DNA from: Acidobacteriota bacterium
GTDB taxonomy: Bacteria > Acidobacteriota > Vicinamibacteria > Vicinamibacterales > UBA8438
Length of the DNA: 64,000 nucleotides
Reading direction: 5' to 3'
Assembly (NCBI GenBank): GCA_009861545.1
Contig: VXME01000042.1
Location: 1-64,000 of the forward strand
This document shows positions 16,734 through 25,798 of the stretch, one piece after another; position 1 is the first letter of the stretch; every line of letters begins with the position of its first letter. The notes beneath the pieces were generated by a model, which saw only the letters and a list, made by a program, of their open reading frames with translations, was not told where the DNA came from and searched no databases. A program made the position numbers and the translations under genes.

Positions 16734-19505
16734 TCAGAATCCGTATTTCAGACGCCGGAGGCGAAACGCCTCGTCGCCGCCGTCGACGGTCTGCACGATG
16801 GCGTCTCGAACGGCCGGCTCTTCGATGGCGCCAGCGCGGGCCACATGGCCACGGCTTGCGGTAGCTTCCAGGTGAATGACCTGATCCGCATCGCCGTTCA
16901 CGACGATGTTGGCGTTGTGCGTTGCGACAACGATCTGCCGGCGTCCCTTGAGCCGCTTGAGGGCGGGGAGCACCGTTCCAAAGAGGAACCTGTTGTCCAG
17001 CTCATCCTCGGGCTGATCGATCACCAAAGGACGATCGTCATTCGTCTCCAGCACCAGAGACAGCAACACGCTCACCCGCTGACCGCCGGAGAGGTCGTCC
17101 AGCCGCCGGTAGCTGCCGTCGTCCATCCTGAGCTGGATCAGATAGCGGTCCCGGCATCGAAGGGCCGCCAGTTCTCGTCTCTTCGCGGCGGAGAGACACT
17201 CCTCGAAAGTCGCCTCGACAGCGGGACTCATGTCAACCTTCCACAACTGCCCGGCCGTGAGCCCTTCGAGCAGTTCCTCCGGTGAGGGTCGCTGTGCGTC
17301 TTTCAGCTCGTTCCACCACCGCGTGATGCCCTTTTGCCTGAATGCCTTCAGGAACTTCTCCAGCGGATCGCGACGACCGGCGTCGACCCGCCGCACGGAT
17401 ATCCGACCACCGAACTCCGTCCGAATCACTTGGATGACTCGGTCGAACGCTTGCCGTTGCTCATTCACGAGGCCCTGCCGGTCGGCAAGCAGCGTGGCGA
17501 ACGAGCGCTTGGCGGCGATGCACTTGCTGTGCACCTCCTCCAAGTTCGCCTGATAGCTCGGCACAAGAGACGCCTGACGGTTCAGCGCCTGAAACTCCCT
17601 GATTCTTGCCCCGTCCAACCCGCGAGCCGCCAGCTTTTGGTCGACCTGCTCTCGTACGGCTCGCTCGTGGGCGCTCAACGCTTTCGCGAACGAAGCAGAT
17701 GCCGCTTTCGCGCCGGCCAGGTCATCGTTCACGGAGCGAAGCAAGCCGCGAATGCGCTCCCAGCGCGTCTGAAGGTCGTCTTTCGGCTCGCTCAGATTCG
17801 CATCCCGCAACACATCCGCTACGTGGTCATCGATCTCCGGCAGTTCGAACCCGTCCACGGCGCCCTGCACGCGTCCTGCCTCTGTCGTCAGCTCCTCCGT
17901 GAGTTTCTCGACCTCTCGCCAGCGGCGAACGTCGCGCGAGGCGCGGTGCAGCTCGTCTATTCCAGCATCCGAGAACGCGTCGAGCTCCTCGGCCGCCTTA
18001 CGAGTCCGCTCGAGCGCCTGCTCCGCGTCGGCAAGCTCCTCGTCGAGCTTCGCGAGGTACCTGGCCGCACGAGCCAGTTCCTCGTCCAGTGCATTCAAGC
18101 GCCCGTCACGCACCTGAATGTCCTCCCGCTCCGAGACCACTAGGCGCGCCAGAACGTCCTCCACGGCCTCGGGTTCCTGAGCCAGCCGCTGCAATTCGCT
18201 CTGCGTATGGAACACGGCGGGCCACCGCAGGCGCGGCGACTCGGTCGGATCCTGGCCGGGACAGTCCAGCGTGACCTCCGGCGATCCGCCGAGAAAGCCG
18301 TCGCGACCCCGCTTTTCGACCTGCTTCCTGAGACCGTCGTCTTGAGGCAGGCTTGCTTCCACGTGCACGCGCAGACCATCGAGCAACGTGCTCTTGCCCG
18401 TCATGCTGCCGCCGATGATGCACGTCAGGTCCGGGCTGAGCTCGAAACGACTCTCTGAACGGCTCCCACCGCCGCCACGAAAGAACGACGCTCCCCCCGT
18501 TACCGTGACGGACTTGAGCCACGGTCGCGCGTTCAGGGTCACGTCGGGGAGATTGGAAATCTCGGTCAGTTCGCCGTCCGCGCCCCGTTGGTACGCGATC
18601 CTCATCCGAGAGTCGCTTGCAATGAAAGCCTGCCGTAGCGCCTCGATCCGTGGATTGGCGAGCTTGAACCACGTGTGTCTATGCCCGACGTCGCTGATCG
18701 AATAGGCGTCGCTCCCGTGGAAGAACGCCTGGCGGTATCGGGTCATGCCATCCGCCAGCCACGAGCGATCCTTCAAGGTGTCTTCGGTCAGCTTGTTGTC
18801 ACCGAGCTCGAGACCCGCCAGCTCGACATGTGGAAAGTCCCGCAACACCTGGGCCTTTTGTGCGCCCAGCAGACCCTTGTCGGTCTCGATATGGGGTGCG
18901 AGCGTGAGGTAGTTCCACTGCCTCCCGCCGTCTCGCTCCCTGGGCGACTCCTTGCCGTGAAAGGCCCGCAGCTCGTTGAACGCGTCGCCGGCATCCTTGT
19001 TGGACACCTGAAGCTCGTTGCCGAGCCACGGAGTCACGCCGCCCATGGCCAGGTTGAAGGCCCTGAAGTAGCGGTCACGCCCGACTTCCGGATCGAACAG
19101 GAACAACAGATGCAGCCCTCGACTCCCCTGCCTGAACGACGGTTCGAAGCCCGGGAACACCGCGTACACCTTGTCCCGGAACGGCGTCCCGTCGTCGTCG
19201 TCGCCGCTGCTCCACTCTTCCACGATCCGCCACACCGCGCTGGCGGCGGCGGCACTCCCCATGCGAGGCGAGTGCGGCGTGATGCCGAGCACTCGTACCC
19301 CTCGCTCCGCCGCACACTGCAAGAACCGTCGAGCGTAGGAGGTGAGCGTCTCTTCCGATTCTGGAGACCCGCTGACGCCGGGCGGCAGCTTCGCCCGCCC
19401 GCCGGGACGATCGTCGATCGTGTGGATGTGGAGGTCCGCCTTGAACCAACGCGCCCCGGGGACCTCCCGCCGCCACCGGTCGGTGTCTCGTCGCACGAAC
19501 GACAT
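16734..19505 (-). CDS. PHP-domain/SMC-like ATPase, first gene of putative defence cassette (923 aa)
   Basis: An N-terminal PHP phosphoesterase-like domain has DLHIHT at 24-29, TPHSPRM near 76, FPGFE near 118 and HGSDAYS at 263-269, the metal-binding His/Asp pattern. Then follows a split SMC/Rad50-like ATPase: Walker A GGSMTGKST (365-373), a long Glu/Arg/Ala coiled coil (about 430-720), signature LSGGQR near 805, Walker B LVIDQPEDELDN near 827 and the switch histidine in VATHNAN. It resembles proteins annotated as TrlF-family AAA-like ATPases. ATG 19505 is chosen because the PHP domain begins just after it. Expected role: DNA- or RNA-bound ATP-driven sensor with an attached nuclease or phosphatase, acting with the AlbA_2 partner. 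Confidence 0.85.
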   Translation of the reverse strand: MSFVRRDTDRWRREVPGARWFKADLHIHTIDDRPGGRAKLPPGVSGSPESEETLTSYARRFLQCAAERGVRVLGITPHSPRMGSAAAASAVWRIVEEWSSGDDDDGTPFRDKVYAVFPGFEPSFRQGSRGLHLLFLFDPEVGRDRYFRAFNLAMGGVTPWLGNELQVSNKDAGDAFNELRAFHGKESPRERDGGRQWNYLTLAPHIETDKGLLGAQKAQVLRDFPHVELAGLELGDNKLTEDTLKDRSWLADGMTRYRQAFFHGSDAYSISDVGHRHTWFKLANPRIEALRQAFIASDSRMRIAYQRGADGELTEISNLPDVTLNARPWLKSVTVTGGASFFRGGGGSRSESRFELSPDLTCIIGGSMTGKSTLLDGLRVHVEASLPQDDGLRKQVEKRGRDGFLGGSPEVTLDCPGQDPTESPRLRWPAVFHTQSELQRLAQEPEAVEDVLARLVVSEREDIQVRDGRLNALDEELARAARYLAKLDEELADAEQALERTRKAAEELDAFSDAGIDELHRASRDVRRWREVEKLTEELTTEAGRVQGAVDGFELPEIDDHVADVLRDANLSEPKDDLQTRWERIRGLLRSVNDDLAGAKAASASFAKALSAHERAVREQVDQKLAARGLDGARIREFQALNRQASLVPSYQANLEEVHSKCIAAKRSFATLLADRQGLVNEQRQAFDRVIQVIRTEFGGRISVRRVDAGRRDPLEKFLKAFRQKGITRWWNELKDAQRPSPEELLEGLTAGQLWKVDMSPAVEATFEECLSAAKRRELAALRCRDRYLIQLRMDDGSYRRLDDLSGGQRVSVLLSLVLETNDDRPLVIDQPEDELDNRFLFGTVLPALKRLKGRRQIVVATHNANIVVNGDADQVIHLEATASRGHVARAGAIEEPAVRDAIVQTVDGGDEAFRLRRLKYGF

Positions 19506-19545
19506 CACGGCCTCCGTTGTCGCGACGAACACACCACGATCGACG

Positions 19546-21339
19546 TCATTGGCGCTCGGACTCGAGCTGCGCGAGGTAGAGCTGCTCCAGCCGCTCCACC
19601 GCTTCGCGGAAGCCCTCCGGGTCGACGAACGTGTCGGGGCTGTACTCCTGCCCCGGCTCGTACTTGTCGTGCAGGCCGTACTGCCCGCCGTGGGCGGCAA
19701 CCCAGACGTCGACGTCCAGCGCCTTCTGCTTGCGGAACGTCTCGGCGAAGTCGTCGGCCACGCCGGGGTAGGTGGGATCGACGACGAGCTGCTTGCCGGG
19801 GTTGATGGTGGCCATGTTGGCGATGGCCACGTTGTAGTCGCGTCCGCCCTCGCTGACCGTCATCAGGTAGCTGGAGCTGCCGGCGGTGTGTCCCGGACTC
19901 AGCATCACGGTCAGGCGCGCGTCGCCGAGCTGCAGCACCTCGCCGTCCTCGATGACGCGGTCGACCGACACGGGCCGGAACGACTGCCGGCCGCCGAAGT
20001 GCGGATCGCTGAAGCCCCCGTCCTCCAGCACCGGCGCGTCCTCGGCCGTCGCCCACATCTCGGCCCCGACCGCCTCCTTGATCTGGGCCAGCGCGGCGGT
20101 GTGGTCCCAGTGCGCCTGCATCTGCAGCAGCACCCTGACGTCCTCGAGCCGGAACCCGAGCGATTCGATGTTGTCGCGGATCAGCGGAATCGAATCCTCG
20201 AGCCCGGTGTTGATCAGGAAGTGCCCCTCGTCGGAGGTGACGAGGAACACGGCCAGATCGTAGGTGCCGACGGCGTAGAGGTTGCCGATGACCCGGTGCC
20301 CGGGGAACGGGCGCGCCCAGCCGTCCGGCTGCGCGGCGGCGGTCGCGGCGGCCTCCGCTTCGTCCACGCGAGCGCCGCCCAGGATCCCCGGCATGCTGTA
20401 GTTCCCCTCGTGACAGGCGTACTCGTACAGCGGCTGGTCGGTCCGCTGCATCGGGATGGACGCCGTCCACGGACGCGTCCAGGTCTGCGGATCGGTGACG
20501 GTGTAGGTGTACTCCAGCGTGTCCGCGTCGACGCGGGTGAGGCGTTCGACCAGGGTCATGTCCGGGGTCGTGCCCCGCCATCGGCGCTGGTCGTAGAAGT
20601 TCCCGGTCTCGATGACCAGGGTGTCGCCTTCCCAGCGGCCGCGCGAGTCGCCGGACCACTGCCGCATGTGCTCCGGCAGCGGCGGGCGGCCGTCGAGCGG
20701 GACCACGCGCACGGTATGGACCATCTCGGTCACCAGCACCACCTCGTCCGGGGTCTGGAAGACCTGCAGGTTCTGGTTGTAGCCGCCGGGGGTGATCGGC
20801 GGGCCGGCGTTGAAGCCGAGGATGCAGCGATCGTAGGCGCTGCGGTCCAGCCACGAGTCGGCCGGGTGGTCACGCCGGTAGGCGCGACTGGCCTCCGTGC
20901 GCTCCCGGCCCTCCGGCGACATCTCCGGGAGCCGGCCGTTGGGCGGATCGACGATGAGCGACGTGCGCCGCGTGCCGACGGTGCGCGTGCCGCGGTCGAG
21001 CCAGAAGTTGTTGTAGAAGCCGGGGGCACCGTCCTCCCCGCGGTCCACGCTCTCGGTGGCCGTGGTGCGCCGGGCGGCCCGGTTGGCGAGCTCCGTATTG
21101 CGGTCGACCACCTCCTGCTCCAGGTTGGCGGCCTCTTCCGCGGTCAGAAAAGCCTGATCGCCCAGCTCCTCCGGGCGTTCCAGCGGCGTGATGGTGCGAA
21201 AGTCCCAGATGCCCTGCAGATCCGGATCCCCCCACCCCGTCCGCAGGTCGGTCTGGGCGGTGGACGGAGCCGCCGGCAGCAGCACGAGTGCGGCCAGCAC
21301 GGCCGCGGCGCTCACGGACGCGAATACCCTATGGCGCAT
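19546..21339 (-). CDS. Secreted WGDPDLQG/EYACHEGN-family protein fused to a B3-type metallo-beta-lactamase domain (597 aa)
   Basis: Signal peptide 1-28, then the full family domain (about 30-330): GWGDPDLQGIWDFRTITPLERP, C172 in DRC, and YEYACHEGNYSM with C309. From about 340 a complete metallo-hydrolase of the subclass B3 pattern follows: GNLYAVGTYDLAVFLVTSD, INTGLED, QAHWDH at 408-413, SPGHTAGSSSY with H484 and WVAAHGG with H550. The first zinc ligand (His116 in standard numbering) is Gln408, as in GOB-type enzymes; the other ligands are present. It could hydrolyse beta-lactams, lactones or another ester or amide in the periplasm. GGGGGGA lies just upstream of ATG 21339. It is divergent from the next paralogue. 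Confidence 0.88.
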   Translation of the reverse strand: MRHRVFASVSAAAVLAALVLLPAAPSTAQTDLRTGWGDPDLQGIWDFRTITPLERPEELGDQAFLTAEEAANLEQEVVDRNTELANRAARRTTATESVDRGEDGAPGFYNNFWLDRGTRTVGTRRTSLIVDPPNGRLPEMSPEGRERTEASRAYRRDHPADSWLDRSAYDRCILGFNAGPPITPGGYNQNLQVFQTPDEVVLVTEMVHTVRVVPLDGRPPLPEHMRQWSGDSRGRWEGDTLVIETGNFYDQRRWRGTTPDMTLVERLTRVDADTLEYTYTVTDPQTWTRPWTASIPMQRTDQPLYEYACHEGNYSMPGILGGARVDEAEAAATAAAQPDGWARPFPGHRVIGNLYAVGTYDLAVFLVTSDEGHFLINTGLEDSIPLIRDNIESLGFRLEDVRVLLQMQAHWDHTAALAQIKEAVGAEMWATAEDAPVLEDGGFSDPHFGGRQSFRPVSVDRVIEDGEVLQLGDARLTVMLSPGHTAGSSSYLMTVSEGGRDYNVAIANMATINPGKQLVVDPTYPGVADDFAETFRKQKALDVDVWVAAHGGQYGLHDKYEPGQEYSPDTFVDPEGFREAVERLEQLYLAQLESERQ

Positions 21340-21473
21340 CGGAATCCCCCCTGTGTCTTGTCGAGTCTGCCCAATATACCCTCTCGCCCGGCCGCATCAG
21401 CGTCTCGTCGGGCAACCGGTGACGGCGTTACACTGCTGATACACGGGACGGAACAACCGACCAGGAGGATCAC

Positions 21474-22445
21474 ATGCGCTGCCGATTCCTCGTCGCCGGG
21501 TTCGTGCTCCTCATGATGCTGACCACTGCGCTGGCCGTGCCCGCGACCGGCCAGACGCGGGACGGCGCACCGGAGGGTTGGACGGCGCCCCGAACCCCGT
21601 GGGGTGACCCCGATCTGCAGGGGCAATGGAACAGCCAGACGTCGACCCCGCTGGAGCGCCCCCTCGAAGGACGCCTGGCCGAGACCGACAACCTGTCGCC
21701 GGGAGAAGCGCAGGCCATCGAGGACGCCAACCGCGCCGCCTTCGACCTGCCGCCGCGGGAGGGCAGCGTCGGCAACTACAACGCGTTCTGGCGGGACGTC
21801 GGCACGGCACTCACCCGCACGTCCCTGATCGTGGATCCGCCGGACGGCCGCATTCCGCCGCTCTCGGCCGGGGGTGAGGCACGCATCGCCGCCGAACGTG
21901 CCGAGCGGAGTCAGCGCGGCCCCGCCACGTCTCCGGACACCTACAGCGACCTGAGCCAGTGGACCCGCTGCATCTCGCGCGGCTGGAACGGCATCGGGAG
22001 CTGGTACAGCAGCAATTACCAAATCTTCCAGGTGCCGGGCTACGTCGTCGTCTACCAGGAGCTGATCCACGAGCCGCGGATCATCCCGCTCGACGGCCGC
22101 CCGCATGTCGCGGAATCGATCCGCCAGTGGCTCGGCGATTCGCGCGGCCACTGGGAGGGTGACACGCTGGTCGTCGAAACCACGAACTTCACCCCGAAGA
22201 CCAACTTCCGCGGGTCGCGCGACACCCTGCACTTGACCGAGCGCTACACGCGCGTCAACGACGACACCATCGACTACCGGTTCACCATCGACGACCCGCA
22301 CACGTTCCAGCGGCCGTGGACCGTCGTGCGGCCGATGAATCGGATCACCGACCGCGTGTCGATCTTCGAGTACGCGTGCCACGAGGGGAACTACTCGATG
22401 GAGGGCATCCTGGCCGGCGCGCGGGCCGAGGAACGGGAGCGTTGA
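21474..22445 (+). CDS. Secreted WGDPDLQG/EYACHEGN-family protein (323 aa)
   Basis: Single-domain member of the family, exported (signal to about residue 27, PATGQ). Conserved blocks in order: TPWGDPDLQGQWN, STPLERP, RTSLIVDPPDGRIP, TRC, NYQIFQVPGYVV, HEPRIIPLDGRPH, QWLGDSRGHWEGDTLVVETTNF, ERYTRVNDDTIDY, FEYACHEGNYSMEGILAGAR. No function is established. The two family cysteines are present and would be oxidised in the periplasm. AGGAGG precedes ATG 21474. The phosphotriesterase homologue follows 46 bases later on the same strand. Confidence 0.85.
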   Translation: MRCRFLVAGFVLLMMLTTALAVPATGQTRDGAPEGWTAPRTPWGDPDLQGQWNSQTSTPLERPLEGRLAETDNLSPGEAQAIEDANRAAFDLPPREGSVGNYNAFWRDVGTALTRTSLIVDPPDGRIPPLSAGGEARIAAERAERSQRGPATSPDTYSDLSQWTRCISRGWNGIGSWYSSNYQIFQVPGYVVVYQELIHEPRIIPLDGRPHVAESIRQWLGDSRGHWEGDTLVVETTNFTPKTNFRGSRDTLHLTERYTRVNDDTIDYRFTIDDPHTFQRPWTVVRPMNRITDRVSIFEYACHEGNYSMEGILAGARAEERER

Positions 22446-22491
22446 CGCTCTACGCGGACGATTTCACCAATGTCGTTCAGGGTCGAGAAGC

Positions 22492-23658
22492 ATGACCAGA
22501 AAAGGCGGGACCGGAAACGATGCGCGGGCGGTCAGGATTGGCCGCCGAGAGGCCGTGCGCCTGCTGGGAGCCGGAGCAGGAATCGGCGTGGCCACCGCCT
22601 GGGCACGGGGTGCGAGCCCGCGGGCGTCCGGTAGACAGGCAGCGGGCCAGGGGGCGTCCTCCATCACGTTCCCGGACGGAGCCGTCGTCAGGACAGTGCT
22701 CGCCGACGTCGATCCGGTGGAGATCGGCTCGGGGGCCACGCTGTTCCACGAGCACCTCTCGTTCGACTACGCCAGCCCGCCGGCCGAGCCGCGGCGGCCC
22801 GGCACCCCGGCTCCCCCGGCCCCGACGAACGAAGAGATGGTCGACCTGCTGGTCGAGGAGCTGCGCATGGCCGCCTTCGACGGCGTGAGCTGCATCGTCG
22901 ACTCGTCCATCGGGCCGCGCACGAATCAGCAGCTCGAGAACCTCACCGCCATGGCGACGCGCTCCGGCGTCCACGTCGTGGCCGGCGGCAGCTACTTCCT
23001 GCAGCCGCGCTATCCGGAGGAGATAGCCGGGCTGGACGAGGACGCGCTCGCGGCGCACCTGATCGAGCAGGCGGCGGGCGAGCGGTGGGGAGCGCTCGGT
23101 GAGGTGGGCAGCTCGTTCCCCGCCATGCACGATGAGGAACGCCGGATGATCCGCGCCGTCAGCAAGGCCCACCGCCGGACGGGGCTGCCGATCTTCACCC
23201 ACGTCCCGCACGAGAGCTGCCCTTCGTGCGCCATCGAGCAGATCGACCTCTACGAGTCGGCGGGCGTCGACATGGGGCACCTGTGCATCGGTCACCTGTC
23301 GACCATCCAGCGGTCGGACGACCCGGGCTGGGAGACCCACAAGGAGATCGCCGGCCGCGGCGCGTTCATCGGCTTCGATACGGTCGGCCACCGCATGAGC
23401 GCGTCGTTCATCCCCGAGCGGGAAAAGGTGGACATGGTGCTCAACGCCCTGGAGGCAGGCTACGAGGACCACATCCTGCTGTCGTCGGACTTCGCCAACA
23501 CGGCGCAGATCAAGGCGAACTGGGGCAACGGCTTCTCCACCGTCCTGGTGCAGTTCGTCCCGAAGCTGCGGTACTACGGGGTGCCGGACGAGACGATTCG
23601 CAAGATCCTGGTCGACAATCCGCGGCGCTGGCTGGCGCACGTGCCGGGCGCGGCGTAG
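22492..23658 (+). CDS. Phosphotriesterase-family amidohydrolase, Tat-exported (388 aa)
   Basis: Binuclear-metal hydrolase of the amidohydrolase superfamily. A twin-arginine-like leader (IGRREAVRLLGAGAG) suggests folded export. Metal ligands visible: HEH at 86-88, the histidines in FTHVPHE and IGHLS, and Asp in LLSSDFAN. The bridging lysine of bacterial phosphotriesterase is replaced by Glu (GALGEVGSS), as in the phosphotriesterase-homology proteins and some lactonases, so lactone or carboxyl-ester hydrolysis is as likely as phosphotriester cleavage. The stop codon abuts the stop of the convergent ABC ATPase gene with no gap. It probably shares a promoter with the preceding family gene. Confidence 0.85.
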   Translation: MTRKGGTGNDARAVRIGRREAVRLLGAGAGIGVATAWARGASPRASGRQAAGQGASSITFPDGAVVRTVLADVDPVEIGSGATLFHEHLSFDYASPPAEPRRPGTPAPPAPTNEEMVDLLVEELRMAAFDGVSCIVDSSIGPRTNQQLENLTAMATRSGVHVVAGGSYFLQPRYPEEIAGLDEDALAAHLIEQAAGERWGALGEVGSSFPAMHDEERRMIRAVSKAHRRTGLPIFTHVPHESCPSCAIEQIDLYESAGVDMGHLCIGHLSTIQRSDDPGWETHKEIAGRGAFIGFDTVGHRMSASFIPEREKVDMVLNALEAGYEDHILLSSDFANTAQIKANWGNGFSTVLVQFVPKLRYYGVPDETIRKILVDNPRRWLAHVPGAA

Positions 23659-24366
23659 CTACCCCCGGGCGTCGTCGCTCTCGATGCGGCCGTCGACGAG
23701 GCGGACGAGGCGGCGGGCGCGCGCCATGACCCGCGGATCGTGCGTCGAGAACAGGAAGGTGACCTGCTGCTCGCGGTTGAGGGTCTCCATCATCTCGAGC
23801 AGCGCCTCGGCGGTGGCGGAATCGACGTTGGCGGTCGGCTCGTCGGCGAGGACGATGGCGGGACGGGCCGCGATCGCCCGCGCGATGGCCACGCGCTGCT
23901 GCTGGCCGCCGGACAGCTCCGACGGCCGCCGGTGCTCCATGCCCTCCAGCCCCACCTGGGCCAGCAGCGCCATGACCCGCTCCCGGCGCTCCGCTTCGGC
24001 GACTCCCTGCACCGCCATCACGATCTCGGCATTCTCGTAGGCGCTGAGGACCGGCAGCAGGTTGTAGGCCTGGAACACGAAGCCGATCCGTTCGCGGCGC
24101 AGGCGGCTGAGCTCCTTGCGGGTGAGGGCCCCGAGGTCCGCGCCCTCCAGCCGCACGGTGCCCGACGTCGGGGTGTCGAGGGCGCCGATCAGGTTGAGCG
24201 CGGTGGTCTTGCCAGAGCCCGACGGGCCGCTGATGGCCGTGAACTCGCCGGCTTTCACTGTCATCGTGAGGCCGCGCAGCGCCTCGACGTGCTGATCACC
24301 TTGCCGGTAGATCTTCCTGACGTCGTCGAGCGCGACCACGGGAGTCTCACCGCCGCCACCGTTCAT
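23659..24366 (-). CDS. ABC transporter ATP-binding protein, LolD/MacB type (235 aa)
   Basis: Complete nucleotide-binding subunit: Walker A GPSGSGKTT, Q-loop in VFQAYNLLPVL, signature LSGGQQQR, Walker B IVLADEPTANVD, and the switch His in FSTHDPR. It pairs with the two FtsX-type permeases encoded just upstream, 66 and about 1430 bases away. This class moves lipoproteins or hydrophobic compounds from the inner membrane or periplasm rather than importing solutes. GGAGG lies nine bases before ATG 24366. Confidence 0.92.
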   Translation of the reverse strand: MNGGGGETPVVALDDVRKIYRQGDQHVEALRGLTMTVKAGEFTAISGPSGSGKTTALNLIGALDTPTSGTVRLEGADLGALTRKELSRLRRERIGFVFQAYNLLPVLSAYENAEIVMAVQGVAEAERRERVMALLAQVGLEGMEHRRPSELSGGQQQRVAIARAIAARPAIVLADEPTANVDSATAEALLEMMETLNREQQVTFLFSTHDPRVMARARRLVRLVDGRIESDDARG

Positions 24367-24432
24367 GACGCACTGCCTCCGCAAGTGTCGCGCCGGATCT
24401 TCTGGATGCCTGGTCGCGATCTGGACCTGGAC

Positions 24433-25680
24433 CTAAACCAGCCGAATCGTCTCCACCGGATCGGCCTGTCCCGCCCGCCAGGCGGGATAGACCCCCGACA
24501 GCAGGATGGCGACGAGCGCCGAGATGCCGATGAGCGCAACGTTCTCGCCGTAGATGCCGACCCGCATGACCGTCGACATGCCGACGCCGGCGACCTCCAT
24601 CTGGTCCGCCGGGATCAATCCCGATATGTCGATGCCAGTCGACGCGAGATAGAGATACGGTCCGATGGTGACCGCGGCGGCGGCGGTCAGGCCGATCACC
24701 GCCAGCCAGGCGCTCTCGATCATGATCAACCGGAAGAGCTGCCCCGGACTGAAGCCGACGGCGAGCATGATGCCGAACTCGCGCAGGCGCTCCATCACGC
24801 TGACGAAGAGCGTGTTGAAGATCCCGGCCGCCACGAGCACGGCGAGCACCAGCATCATGACCTTGGCGCCGCCCACCTTCATGGCGATGAAGACCGCCAG
24901 GTCCGGCTGCAGCTCGTGCCACGCCAGCACGGCGACGTCCGCCGGGGCCGCCGCGCCGAGGGCGGCGACCGCGGCGTCGCTGGCGCGCTGGTCGTCCACG
25001 AAAGCCGCGATCTGGATCGCCTCGTCGGGCGCGAAGCCGACCACCTCCCGCACCGCGTCGATGGGCAGCAGGCAGATGCCCGCGTCGACGCTCGGCGAGC
25101 CGGTGCGCACGATGCCGGAGACGCGCGCGAGGGCGCTTACGATCTCGCCCTCCTTGTCGGTCAGCGTGTAGACCAGCTTCGACCCGAGCTCGACGTCCAG
25201 GTTCGAGGCGAGCTTCTCGCCCAGGATGATGCCGCCGTCGGTCGACGAGCCGAAGAACTCGCCGTCGACTATGGCCTCGATGAGCGACAGCGTCTCGTCG
25301 TCCTCCTGCTCCGGGGAGACCGCGATGAAGCCGGCGCCGACGTTCTCGCGCGCGGTCGCGAGCATGGTGAACCCGGTGATGCGCTCGACGACCCCGATGA
25401 CGTGGGGGTCGTCCGCGGCCAGGCGCTTCAGAGTATCGGTCCCCTGCACGGTGCGCGTCAGCGTGGGGGTATCGAGATACTCCGGATGCTGGATCGTCAC
25501 GTGCCCGGCGCCGAGCCGGGCCGCCAGTCGGATCATGTCGGCCCAGTTGCGGTCCTGCATCGCCATCATGATGACGGCGAGGAAGACGCCGAAGACGATC
25601 GCCGACAGCGTGATGTACGTGCGGCGGCGATTGCGCCACAGGTTGCGCCACGCCATCGTCGCGAGACTGCTGCCCTTCAT
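24433..25680 (-). CDS. FtsX/MacB-type ABC permease (415 aa)
   Basis: N-terminal helix after MAWRNLWRNRRRTYI, a periplasmic MacB_PCD-like domain (about 45-270), then three C-terminal helices (VMMLVLAVLVAAGIFNTLFVSV, LAVIGLTAAAAV, ISALVAILLSGVYPAWRAG) ending in the family's ADPVETIRLV. It is the second of two permeases; 29% or so of residues recur in the upstream one by eye, including the MAWRN-x2-RNRRRT leader, so they form a heteromeric LolCDE-like exporter. Confidence 0.88.
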   Translation of the reverse strand: MKGSSLATMAWRNLWRNRRRTYITLSAIVFGVFLAVIMMAMQDRNWADMIRLAARLGAGHVTIQHPEYLDTPTLTRTVQGTDTLKRLAADDPHVIGVVERITGFTMLATARENVGAGFIAVSPEQEDDETLSLIEAIVDGEFFGSSTDGGIILGEKLASNLDVELGSKLVYTLTDKEGEIVSALARVSGIVRTGSPSVDAGICLLPIDAVREVVGFAPDEAIQIAAFVDDQRASDAAVAALGAAAPADVAVLAWHELQPDLAVFIAMKVGGAKVMMLVLAVLVAAGIFNTLFVSVMERLREFGIMLAVGFSPGQLFRLIMIESAWLAVIGLTAAAAVTIGPYLYLASTGIDISGLIPADQMEVAGVGMSTVMRVGIYGENVALIGISALVAILLSGVYPAWRAGQADPVETIRLV

Positions 25681-25798
25681 CGCGCTGCCCTCATCATTCT
25701 CTCCACCGCATCCCTGCTTGCTTCTCTTCTACATTCGCCGGGGGCGCAGCCGGCCGCGACGAGTCGCTTCGCGGCCCCGTGGCCGTTCCGGCCGCGCA

